A stretch of 64,000 bases of DNA. Source: Euphorbia lathyris. Its lineage: Eukaryota; Streptophyta; Magnoliopsida; Malpighiales; Euphorbiaceae. The notes below the pieces were generated by a model. The model saw nothing but the letters and a program-made list of their open reading frames with translations, was not told the DNA's origin and ran no database searches. The position numbers were made by a program, and so were the translations under genes. The DNA lies in contig NC_088911.1 of assembly GCF_963576675.1 (NCBI RefSeq), forward strand, positions 84,535,256 through 84,599,255, given 5' to 3'. Positions 1 to 10,466 of the stretch are shown one piece after another. Positions within the stretch are counted from its first letter, which is position 1. Each line of letters begins with the position of its first letter.

Positions 1-480
1 GGTGATGGGTTTTCGATGTTATCAGCATAAGTTACGAACTTATGGCTAGAGCCTCGCAGACTTCATCACCGTGCTCACTTTTCAGCGAGTACAATCCAAG
101 CGGCAAGTATATTGTAAAGGGTTATTTATGTGCATTGCTATTAATGTTCATTTTGGCATGTAGATATGAATGTCCATTGTGATATGGGAATACTCTTATA
201 CCTACAAGCTATACTGTATGTGTATGTGTCTATGTATGAAGCATGTTGGCTTGTTTTATGTTTTGTTTAGGAAGTAGAACTGATTCAGTTTGTGTATGAA
301 TGTTTATTAGGCATGTAGCATGTTATGTGTCACTTGAATATACATATGTTTTATATCAATTTAGGAATAGACATAAACGAATAAGTTGACTACTTGTTAT
401 AACATGTTATGTGTCACTTGAATATACATATATATGTCTACTTGAATAAGTTGTCTACTTTGTATTGCCTATCAAAGCGT
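1..480. other. Intergenic DNA with a short direct repeat
   Basis: No gene is recognisable. A stretch of about 28 bases beginning CATGTTATGTGTCACTTG occurs at about 319-346 and again at about 403-431, 84 bases apart, in an AT-rich context. This could be slippage or part of an unrecognised element. Confidence 0.5.
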
Positions 481-1073
481 GGAAGGGGGGCATTATGATG
501 TGACGTGCGAATAGCGTACAAAGGGGGCGTGATGCGCGAATAGCAACAAAAGGAGATTTGGATGCTAAAGAAACACTGGAGCTGGATGGATGGAGTGGAA
601 TACTAGAGGGGCATGGAACCAACATTGAAGATCAAATTGATTACCAAGTAGATTTGTAATCAATAATCATTCGGTTCTTTAAGAATGGCTCTATGCCCAT
701 CCAGTAGTCCACACTATCCAGCTCAGTGTTTCTTTGGCATCCAAATCTCCTTTCTATTCGCATATCACGCCCCCCTTGCATGCTTATGATATGCAGATGG
801 TAACCAAGAATATCTGGATGATGGACAACCATTAGAGTTAAATGGCGTCGAATACTGGAGGGGCATGGAGCCAACATTAAAGATCAGATTGATTACCAAG
901 TAGATTTGTAATCAGTAATCATTCTGTTCTTCAAGATTGGCTCTATGCCCATCCAGTAGTCCACACCATCCAACTTAATGGTTGTCCAGCATCCAAATCT
1001 CCTTGCTATTCGCACATCACGCCTCCCTATACGCTATTCGCACGTCACATCATAACGCCCCCCTTGCTTGCTA
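481..1073. repeat. Large nested foldback (inverted repeat inside inverted repeat)
   Basis: The outer arms pair: 484-545 (ATGATGTGACGTGCGAATAG and following) is the near-perfect reverse complement of about 1005-1070. Inside lie two further hairpins. In the first, 519-612 pairs with about 691-778. In the second, about 813-865 pairs with about 946-995. The two loops are copies of each other: a 90-base segment starting GGGGCATGGA recurs about 250 bases later. No transposase or flanking target duplication was found. The structure looks like a foldback transposon or MITE that duplicated internally. If transcribed it would form a long double-stranded hairpin, a possible small-RNA source. That role is inference. 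Confidence 0.8.
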
Positions 1074-1084
1074 TTTGCACATCA

Positions 1085-1721
1085 TCATTCCCATGCATGC
1101 TCTTCAGTCCATCTCCTGGCAGTTGCTACATAACCTGCCCTGTTGGTGATGTATCGTTCAGCAATTCGCTCTCGTCCAAGAAATGGCCCCTCAATAAAGG
1201 GCTCTATCAGCAGTCCATAAATATTCCACAACAGCTATAAAATGCATAGATAAATTAAATTAGACCCCAAACATGAATAGATAAATTAGACCCCAAATGC
1301 ATAGATTTATAGCATCATCTTACCGTGGCAATACTATGGGAAGGCCGATCAAGTAGCTTGGGCATAGATACATGCCCCAAGGGACCGATATTAGGATGAT
1401 AAATTTTGATCCTGAATATGACCTGCGAACAATAGTAATGTCATGAGTGTATTTGCATATATATGAACTGATTTCTGTGTGTTAATAAGTTCATGCATGT
1501 TCTTACAACTGGAGGTGTGGAGGGGAAATCGACAGGAAGTCCATGTGGACTAAGAATACACCTCCTTCATAATGGGTGTTTGGAGGGCCCTTCATCACGG
1601 CAGTCCATTGCCGATGGTCAGGACCTGCATATATATTGACAAGCCACCTGGGTGTCTCAGATCGGAGTAGGAAAATCTGCAACTCAACACAACGATAGAG
1701 GTTCCTTATACGTCTATCCAT
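1085..1721 (-). pseudogene. E2 ubiquitin-conjugating-enzyme-like gene, catalytic Cys replaced
   Basis: Three exons read on the minus strand: 1721-1507, 1422-1324 and 1234-1085. They have GT/AG-type junctions and phase-0 introns. Exon 1 gives an N-terminal helix, then a W-x-A-V-x-K-GPP stretch and YEGGVFLV, the beta-meander of UBC folds. Exon 2 gives the YHPN motif. Exon 3 gives the C-terminal helices ending RRWTEEHAWE. Total length, near 153 residues, fits a small E2. E2s carry a catalytic Cys a few residues after HPN; here that position reads GHVSMPK, so Ser replaces Cys. One base is also missing near 1534-1539, where the frame must shift to reach the PP motif before the exon end. The call is therefore a pseudogene or an inactive E2 variant. 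It sits 12 bases from the foldback and lies left of a CACTA terminus, so transposon capture is possible but unproven. Confidence 0.75.
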
Positions 1722-1789
1722 GCTCGATATAACTAGAGTAAGTATAGTGTTGGGTTGTGGACTCTTGAGAATTGTTAAATGCTTCATAT

Positions 1790-2280
1790 TTATAATGTGG
1801 GTGGGTAAGTGAAGGGTCTCAGAATGGAGAAAGGGTAAAACAAGATTAATTAGGTGTATCTGTATACGATACGTAATTAATGAGCATCAATTGGTTTTGC
1901 AGATATCAAGACTTGGGGATTCTAAGCAATAATGACTTAGATATGCATGGAGATCAGGTTGGATTTGGCTTCCGATCAACACCACCACGCCTCTTGAAAG
2001 ATTGACGTATTGACAGATTTGGAGATGTACATTGCTTATTGTTTTTACGTTATTACCTTCAGAAATTTGTCTAGTTCAAATGTAAACAGATTATGAGCAT
2101 TAGTCTCCAATAAATTTAAAATCATTGATATACAGAAATTCTTGTTCATTTGATTATTGTTCATTACCAGATTCATTCGAAGAAGAAGGCAAAGAGTGAC
2201 ATTTACGTTTAAAAAAATATCATCTAAACAACAATAAAAAGACATTAAAATAAAAGAATCTGTCATCTAAAATAAATCTA
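1790..2280. other. Intergenic DNA upstream of the E2-like gene
   Basis: AT-rich sequence containing the presumed upstream flank of the E2-like pseudogene. No conserved ORF, RNA gene or clear repeat was recognised. Confidence 0.4.
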
Positions 2281-2633
2281 TTGACATGATTGATTAAGAC
2301 CTATGTCATCCTATACAAGTTACTACGATAGAAATTATTATAAAAACTGTCACCGCGAATACCAATATGTCAATTTTCCATATAACTACTTGACATTTTT
2401 AATTATTAGTATGTCATGTGATGACATTAAAAGTGACGTTAATAAAAAAAGATGCATCGTAACAATATTCATATGATAGTACGCAACTAGGCTGATGTCA
2501 TGTATAGTATCTTCAAATGACAGAACCTAACCATCGTCTGAAGATGCAACAGACGGCAGCGAGCCATGTGACCGATTTATATCTTGCGAATGACGGTTTT
2601 TAACCATCGTCTGAAGGGGGGTTTGGCGTAGTG
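2281..2633 (-). mobile_element. CACTA (En/Spm-type) transposon terminus
   Basis: Read on the minus strand the terminus starts CACTACGCCAAAC at 2633. Subterminal repeats follow inward: AACCATCGTCTGAAG occurs at about 2529-2543 and 2602-2616, and many TGACA/TGTCA motifs lie between 2290 and 2525. CACTA elements are defined by a CACTA terminus plus short subterminal transposase-binding repeats. Because the terminus faces right, the element body lies to the left, possibly including the E2-like gene. The other end was not found in the window. Confidence 0.65.
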
Positions 2634-3876
2634 TGTACTGATATCTTGTTAGAAATGTTTGGAAAACCTAAATTAGTTGATGTTGATTTTAGCATCCATC
2701 TTTATTAAGTATCTGGTGGTTTATACAATGGTTAAGGTTATCATTTATTTGCATTTATTTTCTTTCACCTGTAATTTAAGAGATTTTTAACATAATTTTG
2801 TTTTTAATTAATTATATGAAATTATAACACAAGCTAAAGAATTTTTGTATGGAAGAAGCCAAAGGTCAAAGCTATTTTCTTCTTTTATTATATATAATTT
2901 TTTCTCAAAGATTTTCTTAGAGCCTTTACTAAGTTAATTAGCTTTGGAACATTTACTTTCTAATTGAAATGCACCCATGAGTAGTACGTTTTTAATCATA
3001 TGAGAGTTAGATATATTTTTTTTAATAATTTATATCATTCATGGCCTAGGCTCTTTCTGGCTATAAATTAAGAACAAGTACTCACTAAGATTTTATCTTC
3101 ATGTTCATCTTTTTATGATCAATAAAATTGAGACAATAATTTAGAGCCCCTTTTTTGTAGTGTATGCTCTGTACCAAGATATGCTTTACTATAAGAATAA
3201 AAAATTGATCAATAAAAATGGATATATAGTTCAGGAGTTTACAAGTGTGAGCTGTGCATATATATTCTATTATGTCTAGTAACCAAGTGAGTTGGGGTCA
3301 TCAAAATTGCAGAATTTCATTGCTTTGAAATATTATCAAATCCATTCCCCACTCCATAAGAATTGCACTTTTTCTCAACACAAACTTCTATTTGGCCAAA
3401 ATCATTGTTCCTGGTATATATGAAACATGGAGACATAATCAATATGGTAATGAAAGATAATACTTTTTGAAACAACCAGGAATTTACAGTTTTTTCATAT
3501 ATGCATCTACTTTTTGAATTATTTTTCAACTGCTTAAATGCTTCATTTTCTTAGTAAAGTTTCATTGGGGCACACTAAGTGGGTCAACCGTTTAGAATGT
3601 TTATAACTTGCTAATAAATCTTCGAAAAATTTAGAGAGTTTACACAGAGAGTTAATATTAAATTGGATTTCCATTTGGTTTGTATTTTATAATTATGGGT
3701 TAATATGATGTTAGATTAAAGCTTTTAAATTTGCAAGTCCTACTTCTATAACTTGTAATTGTTGTCTAAAATAGTTCAGTGGCTAGATGTTGTAATTGTT
3801 GTACAAACTTTAACAGCTATCATTTCATAGACTAACTTATTATATTTTGCTAGAAACTTTTCATTGAATTTTTAAG
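2634..3876. other. AT-rich intergenic DNA
   Basis: No supportable gene is seen. The sequence is AT-rich, with short ORFs lacking recognisable domains, and contains no clear inverted repeat. Confidence 0.4.
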
Positions 3877-4591
3877 GCACGGCAGAAATGCAATAAGTCG
3901 GAATAAGATAAAAGATATGCAAACTACAAGGCCAAGAAGTTTTGCCCAAATCACAAAGAAGTTGATATGTGTTCCAACCATATATATACATCAGTTGACT
4001 TTTTCTATTTATAGTTATTTATTATCTTTCTTCTATGGTAGAAACTTTCAAAGCCAAATCATGAGACGCCAACAAAGGCTGAAATTTTTGTGGCAACTCG
4101 TAAACGAAAAGAGGGTCGTCAATACAAGTTGCCAAATGAGATATTGAAATATAGAATTGTAAGTCTTAATTTTTGTTTGATTCATTTTTTTAAAAATACA
4201 TATTAAAATGTAAGTATTTGTATATATGCATCTAACTCGTATTTTTATAAAGTCAACAATTGAAGATATTTGTTCAACTGGAGCAAACAGTGAGAGTGTC
4301 GACCAACTGATGTGTGGTGACTCTTCACACGGATCAACTTGGCTTCTTGGTAGGCGTGGAGTACCTAAGAAATTGAATGAACAATCGACCACTCAGGTTC
4401 CTAATAACTATACAGAGGAACTTACGACAAAGATACGAGACCAACTTGCCAATGAATTTCAACAACAAATGCGGGAGAAAATGACATGGATGATAAACAA
4501 GTTGGTAGGAGCCAATCCCAATCTCAAGGTTGATGTGGATGAAATGTTCGGCGACATATCATGTGAAAATGAAAATGCTACCCTCTTATAA
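3877..4591 (+). pseudogene. CACTA transposase C-terminal fragment (Transposase_24-like)
   Basis: Three exon-like blocks can be joined. The first starts near 3877 and encodes a basic stretch with RNAISRNKIK and RPRSFAQI. The second, 4054-4158, encodes PTKAEIFVATRKRKEGRQY. The third, 4253-4591, has a coiled coil around TKIRDQLANEFQQQMREKM and ends in an acidic tail. The second and third blocks join in phase with a GTAAG donor and an AAAG acceptor. This order (basic SFA motif, PTK-x-E-x-FV-x-TRKRK, coiled coil) is typical of the C-terminal domain of plant En/Spm transposases and related host-like copies. No catalytic domain is present nearby, so this is a fragment. It is followed by subterminal-type repeats. 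Confidence 0.6.
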
Positions 4592-4929
4592 ATATTGTGA
4601 TCAAGTTAATGAAATAGAGAAGTAGTCTAGATATATCATAGAAGAATTGTCTTTTTTGGATAATCTTATGACAATGTTTACTTCTATTTGTTGACATTTT
4701 GACATTATTACATTTTGTCAGAACCTTACAATTTAAAGATATTTTTATGTTATTATGAAAATTAAATATTGCTTTGAAAAAACTTATGTTACATTAGTTT
4801 AATAATGTCTTTCATATGGATTGTTAAATTTTTCAGGTGTTGCATTATAAATTGTTACATTACAAATGAAAACATGTTGTTTAAAACAAAATATGTTCCA
4901 TAAAAAAAGTGTTGCAATTGTGTACAAAT

Positions 4930-5275
4930 GAATGTTACAGTAGAAACATTTTGATTAACACTTTGATTGTAGTTGCAATTGAATAGGAAAAGTGTTACTA
5001 CAAGAATACTTCGAATAAAGGTAACACTTTAATTATAGTTACAATATAATAGGAAGAGTGTTGCTATAGAACCTACAGTAACATATTTTCTAGTGTTATG
5101 TTAGGTAAGAGGGATGTTACTGTAGGCACAAACAGTAACACTATTTACTGTGTTGTAGTATATGGATAAGAGTGTTACAATAGATATCTATAGTAACACG
5201 TACAATAGTAACACATTTTTTAGTGTAAAAATGTTACCTTTTTTTCTACAACAACACATTTATGGCCTAAGCTAA
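4930..5275. repeat. GTGTTAC/GTAACAC subterminal repeat cluster
   Basis: About a dozen GTTAC or GTAAC motifs in both orientations lie within some 300 bases, often as GTGTTAC or AGTAACAC. Such dense, two-way short repeats are typical of CACTA subterminal regions. The cluster follows a CACTA transposase fragment and ends near TTTTTTTCTACAAC at about 5243, which resembles a decayed CACTA terminus. Exact borders cannot be fixed. Confidence 0.5.
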
Positions 5276-5288
5276 CACTTATTAGGTC

Positions 5289-5459
5289 TTACCTTAGACC
5301 ATCTATGGTGTAGTCCCCTTCTCCTATGTCACTACTTGCGGCTAAATCATCAAAAGCAAAATCTAAAAACTCTTTAACTCCATTTATATATAAATCATTC
5401 ATCCTATCATCACATATCATCCACTCTAACCTCTTCTTTTGAACATCTGAATTGTCCAT
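5289..5459 (-). pseudogene. First exon of a CACTA transposase (transposase-associated domain)
   Basis: On the minus strand an ATG at 5459 opens a 56-codon frame with ERRs and Trp-Met near the start, then NGVKEFLDFAFDD. This pattern matches the N-terminal transposase-associated domain of plant En/Spm proteins, where a Trp-Met block is followed by a GV-x-x-FL-x-FAF motif. A good splice donor (AAG then GTAAG) lies at 5295/5294, just before the frame stops, so this is probably an exon 1. The downstream exons on this strand are not found: the next DNA is the repeat cluster and a transposase fragment in the opposite orientation. The likely explanation is one CACTA element nested in another. Confidence 0.55.
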
Positions 5460-5636
5460 GTGATAACAATGTTATTACTACAAGAGAACAAAGACATATT
5501 TAAATTAAATATATAATACTAATAACTCAATTCTCAAAGTAGACTATTAAATAAATAATGTAAATATCAAAGTATCATAGAAAAGTAATAAAGGAAAACC
5601 CAATTTTCTATATGAATAAAATATTCACAACAAATA

Positions 5637-5981
5637 GGGATAAGGTACCAAAATAGGCCTATGGTTTTTGGAGAAGTATCAATTTAAGCTTCACGTACAA
5701 AATAACACAGATATAAGCTTAACGTTTAAACAAGAGTATCAATTTAGGAATTGGTAACGGATTGGACACGTCATTCCTATTACTCCGTTAAGTTCTGATT
5801 TCTCCATCCACGTACAATTGACAAAATTTAACAGAGTAATATCAATGACGTGTCTCGTTCCGTTACTGAGGCCTAATTGGTACCATTTTTTAAACGTTAA
5901 GCCTATATTGGTGCTATTTTGTACGTTGAACCTAATTTGATACTTTCTAGAAACCATAGGCCTATTTTCATACCTTATACC
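5637..5981. mobile_element. MITE with 9-bp target duplication (Mutator-like)
   Basis: A 345-bp inverted-repeat element. The left arm begins GGGATAAGGTACCAAAATAG. The right arm is its imperfect reverse complement and ends TACCTTATACC. CAACAAATA is present immediately on both sides (5628-5636 and 5982-5990), a 9-bp target duplication typical of Mutator-like elements. It has no coding capacity. Confidence 0.8.
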
Positions 5982-5990
5982 CAACAAATA

Positions 5991-6533
5991 TTGGAAGTAA
6001 ATTTAACTTTAATGTCGTGAAATAACATAATAATTCAGAAAATTTTTAAGTTAATGACAAAGAATGAGAAATTACATCTGATATCATTATATTATTTCGT
6101 GAAATCAAAGTAATTAATGCATTGGAACTGCAATTGATAATTGTCTGCAAAACTATGGAAATGTAATATTGGATAATTTACTCTTTACTTGATTTTTACT
6201 CATGCACAACACTATTAGGAATCCTGAAATTTCATTTGACTTATAGAAGCGTTCTAGACATCATAGTACTTATGGAGAAAATTGAATCCAATTCATCTAT
6301 ACTTTGAGTTGTAACAAAATATATTGATGGCTTTCTTTTTAATTGTGTTTTAAGTGAAGGGGAATGAATTTATGAACCATTGTATAATTATAGTGAAAGA
6401 ACATTTAGTAAGCAATAAAAAATAGTATTATTATTTGGTGATTTTCTTTTTTTTCGTGGAAACCAGAATGTATCATAAACTTACAAGTCTACTTAAGCAT
6501 CATGTTTATAATAGATTTTCGATTCTAACATAA
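5991..6533. other. AT-rich intergenic DNA
   Basis: Nothing recognisable was seen: no conserved ORF, RNA gene or clear repeat structure. Confidence 0.4.
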
Positions 6534-6871
6534 TTAGGCCTAATACATCTATAACACCCTGTATTTGGCCCATAACTTCAACTATCGCCTTAAACTTTTA
6601 AAAGTTCCAAATGACCTCCTATTATTGTCCAATTACATTCAATAACCCCGTATTTCTCAATAGAATTTATTTGATGCAAAAAAATAGGAGACATGCTCCA
6701 CCACAAGTCAAAGTGCTCATCACGTATCAAAAATAAAATGCTAAATAGATAAGAATAAGGAGTTATTGAATGCAGTTAAACCATAATAGGGGTCATTGGG
6801 AACTTTTAAAAGTTCAAAGGGCAGTAAAAGTTTTAGACCAAACATAGGGAGCAACATGTATTAAGTCCTAA
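6534..6871. mobile_element. Inverted-repeat MITE
   Basis: The left arm (TTAGGCCTAATACAT, then about 110 bases including AAACTTTTAAAAGTTCC) is matched by the reverse complement of the right arm, which ends ATGTATTAAGTCCTAA. The arms are about 80% alike over at least 100 bases. TAACAT flanks both sides imperfectly, so the target duplication is unclear. No ORF. Superfamily is not assigned. Confidence 0.7.
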
Positions 6872-8452
6872 CATCAATTATTACTAATCCATAACATGCT
6901 CACTTTAATTTAATATAAATCACCATTGGCACTACCTTAATAACATGTTCTCGACTCAATTACAAGTTTTGAATCTTTTATATTCTTAAATTTTAGTTCA
7001 TGTTTATTAATGCATCGGTTAATTTGTATTAATTAAATCTGGGTAGGTACAAAGTAGATAAACAATCATTTACTTTGCAAATTTGAAGCATACATTCCAA
7101 AAGAAGATTATAAATTTTATCTTGTATTTAAAATCAATATAAAATTTCAAATTTATGTATCTATCCCTCAAGATAAAGAGTGTGAGGGTGCTTTTTCGGA
7201 TTTCATATTTTCTTTCACATACTTGAAATACAATAATTAGTTAAGAGCATAAGCTATTTCCCCTTTTTGACATACATCTCAATATATATTTGTTTGGGAA
7301 GACATGAAATATAAAGAGTTGAACTGCATGACTATCAATGAATAACTAAAGTGAACTACATGACTATCAATGGATAAATATAGGGTAAAATGACAGACAT
7401 TCTCTTAATCAATTTTATGCAGATGAATAATTTTTCTTATCAATCATCTTCATGTCAAGTCTAATAGCATATTAAGAGAGAGGAGACTCACAAGATGGAT
7501 AAAAGGACAGTTGGGATGAGCAACTCTATGGACTTATAGAACTTGCGAGATTCTCCGAGACCTACAATTCTGGACTGTAGTGATGTAGGGATAAAATATG
7601 AAAATGATGTAAGAGTCGAATAACATTTTCATATTGATAGGCATATAATAATTATATCAGTGTTGCTATATGGAACTATAAATTGATTGCAAACAAACAT
7701 GTAGCAGAACAACCAATTTTGACTTACTTTAATCAATTTCAGTTAATGAGAATAATCTACTTCAATCCCTCCCTTAACTTTGAATATATTCTACCCATAA
7801 AAAAGCACTAAAACTCGAATTATCCACTAAAATTCCTAACTAAACAATGTAAGAAAAACAGAAAGAAGATGCAAACCATTAGGTAACTAAGATACAGACC
7901 TATACCTAATTAAAATTGAGCTCTACGATTAAACCAAAATTGAACAATTAAACAATTAAACAATTAAATTTCTGGGTTTTCAATTTCAATAATTCTAATA
8001 ACTAATTTTAATTAGTTCTAAATTTTTTATCTGAACATAGAGAAAAAGAGAGAGGCTACTTCCCCTAAAAGTGTTTTCTCAGCAAGCAAAACAATAAGAA
8101 CAGAAAACAGAGAAAGTACCGCAAATTTCTTCACTGGTGAAGATGTCGTTGCCAAGAAATTGGAGAAAAGTGCAGAAGGAAATAATCTACGACAAAGAAA
8201 CTAAATATAGTGTTTCTAGATTTAAAGCAAAACTGAAGTAGACATAGATTGGAGTAGACATTCTAAAAGACAGAAATTGGAGTAGACAAAGAGTCGTGGG
8301 TTTGGGAAAGGGTATAAAGAGTTGATGCTCATTGAATTTTTGGCCCAAATTAATGTTTTCTTCCCGCCATATTACGTAGATGGAAAAAAGGTAGGAAATT
8401 AATAGATTAAAATTAATATGTTGAAATAATTTTTTAAACAAGTAATTTTTTT
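6872..8452. other. AT-rich intergenic DNA
   Basis: No gene is supportable. A short AATTAAAC tandem run lies at about 7944-7970. Short ORFs such as that at 8187-8441 (minus) show no domain. Confidence 0.4.
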
Positions 8453-9030
8453 GGGATAAGGTATAAAAATACCCATAACATTTACAATCAGAAATAATTT
8501 TACCTCTAACGTCTAAAATTGTGCAATTTTACACCTAAGGTTGGCAGATAAGAACAATTTTACCCTGTAATGTTGGAAAATTGGGTCAACTTCAGACATT
8601 ATTATAAAACACAGATATTTTGTTCCTTATTTTGTACCAATTGCATAACCATTGTTTCTAAAAAAAATTAATATTTTTTATGATTTAATAATAGAATTGG
8701 AGATTAATATTTTTAAATTCGGTGAAATATTTGAATTTTTTTTGTCCAACTCATACATAATTCAATATGTTTTTTAATTTTTTTCACGTCTAATCATATG
8801 TTTGTGATATGTTACTAATTAATTATAAACAAAAAATGATACCTATATGAAGTTTAGATGACAAATTTCATGACCAGGTTAGTGAATTATTTCTCAAATT
8901 GACCGAACTTATCAACGTTAGGGGTAAAATTGCTCTTAGCGGCCAACATTAAAGGTAAAATTGCACAATCTTAGACGTTATAAAATTACTCATGACCCTA
9001 AATTTTAGAGGTATTTTTGCACCTTATTCT
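8453..9030. mobile_element. Inverted-repeat MITE sharing a GGGATAAGGTA terminus
   Basis: The left arm starts GGGATAAGGTATAAAAATACC. The right arm ends GGTATTTTTGCACCTTATTC, its near reverse complement. Arms extend about 130 bases, with ACGTCTAAAATTGTGCAATT on the left and TTGCACAATCTTAGACGTTA on the right. ATTTTTTT borders both ends, a possible 8-bp duplication but low in complexity. The GGGATAAGGTA terminus matches that of the MITE at 5637-5981, so both probably belong to one Mutator-like family. Confidence 0.7.
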
Positions 9031-9315
9031 ATTTTTTTTGGCGCAAAATAAATTGTATGTGGTAAAAATAAATTTATGCTACGACTAAATCTTTTCCGTG
9101 ACATAATTGATTTAGCCACAGGAAACAAATTATTGTGGCAAAATTCGTAGCATAAACATATGTTTGCCACAGAATCTATTTACATGTGGCATAAATTTAT
9201 CAAGTAATCCTAAAATTTGTAGTAACTTTTTTTTCCCGTGGCTAAATAGAAATATGCCACAATTTTTGAATTCACGTGGCATGATTCGTGACACAAGTGA
9301 TGTTTTGTTGTAGTG
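9031..9315 (-). mobile_element. CACTA transposon terminus
   Basis: On the minus strand the sequence starts CACTACAACAAAACATCAC at 9315. Repeated TGCCAC/GTGGCA motifs follow inward at about 9114, 9152, 9170, 9186, 9238, 9256 and 9275. A CACTA end plus subterminal repeats identifies the superfamily. The opposite end is not seen; the adjacent MITE may have inserted into this element. Confidence 0.6.
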
Positions 9316-10466
9316 ATTTTATCGCATCACACTGCAAAAAACAAACATAGAATAATCATTTAGATCACATTAGTCATTTTTATGTCCATATCCCTAAATA
9401 GAGTACATTTGAATCCATGCATACAGATACAAGTATACAAGTATCTATATACTGAATGGAACATGCAGTGTTTTAATACCATTGGCATGAAACTAAAAAA
9501 AGAAGTATAATCCTCCCAAATCACATGTTGGATGCAAAGTATGCATGTAGATGAAGTTTTGTTTAAGGAGGGAAGTCTTGTACAACGTTTCCAAAAGCAA
9601 GAAAAACTTAAATTTATACCTCCTAGCATTCTGGCGTTCGCCTTCTATTTTCCCTTGCAAAAATTGGTACAGGATGGACTCCAAACGAACAACAATTCTG
9701 TCCTGCTCAACCACCAATGTGATTGATAAACACAGTGACAGTTAACCAAATTGTCATTGTAAGAAGCAAGTCCTAATGATGGCAGGGACTACATCATAAA
9801 GAGGGGAAAAATCTCTCAATGATGGCACAAATTATCATGAGTTTAGATACAATACCTTTTCCATAGACCCATTCCTATTTTCTTTATTTGATACATTGAT
9901 TCCTATCCTTGTCATCCAAGTCTCGTAATTTCTATTAAATAATGTCTATTCCACATCATTGCATTTTATATGCTTGAGCAACTCCATAGAAACCTAAACG
10001 AAATAGTAATTGTATTTTCACCAGACAAGTTAATGATATCAATATAAAGGTAAGGGTATGCCTAAAAAGAAACGAATGTTTTAGATCTTAAGATATAAAA
10101 GGAATCAATCTTTTTTTTCTTTTAAAGAGCTAGAATAGAGGCAAACAGATTTTGATAGAAAGGCACGAAGGGAAAAAACAAACTTAGTGTTGTCTACCGC
10201 TTGCTCTAGCCCACTTTTACTGTCAAGCTCGTGCTTGCCATGTACAACTATTTTGTTATGAGGTAAGGATAACAAACAAAATAATAATAAAAAGGCCTCA
10301 TGCCCTAAGTGTATTAATTTAATGTGGAAACCTAGAAAATAGTCATTATATTCTTTCCTATATTGACAAACATCTGAGCACAAGAAGCACCAGAACTTTT
10401 TATTTCATTGCATTAACCTGTATCATAAGATCAAAACTTTTTTATGTTTCCAAAACTGGATTAAGA
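9316..10466. other. Intergenic DNA with one exon-like stretch
   Basis: Mostly featureless. The exception is a coding-looking block on the minus strand at about 9619-9717 (VVEQDRIVVRLESILYQF, then QGKIEGERQNARR), followed by a possible donor (AG then GTATAA). It could be an exon of an unrecognised gene or a captured fragment. No neighbouring exon was identified. Confidence 0.35.

Noticed and set aside
481..1073. CRISPR array
   Set aside because: The repeats are inverted and nested, not regularly spaced direct repeats, and the DNA is plant nuclear.
1503..1787. E2 start at the Met at 1787
   Set aside because: The first 22 residues do not fit the E2 fold; Met at 1721 begins the family-like N-terminal helix.
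4048..4392. 114-codon ORF on minus
   Set aside because: Antisense to the CACTA transposase exons on plus.
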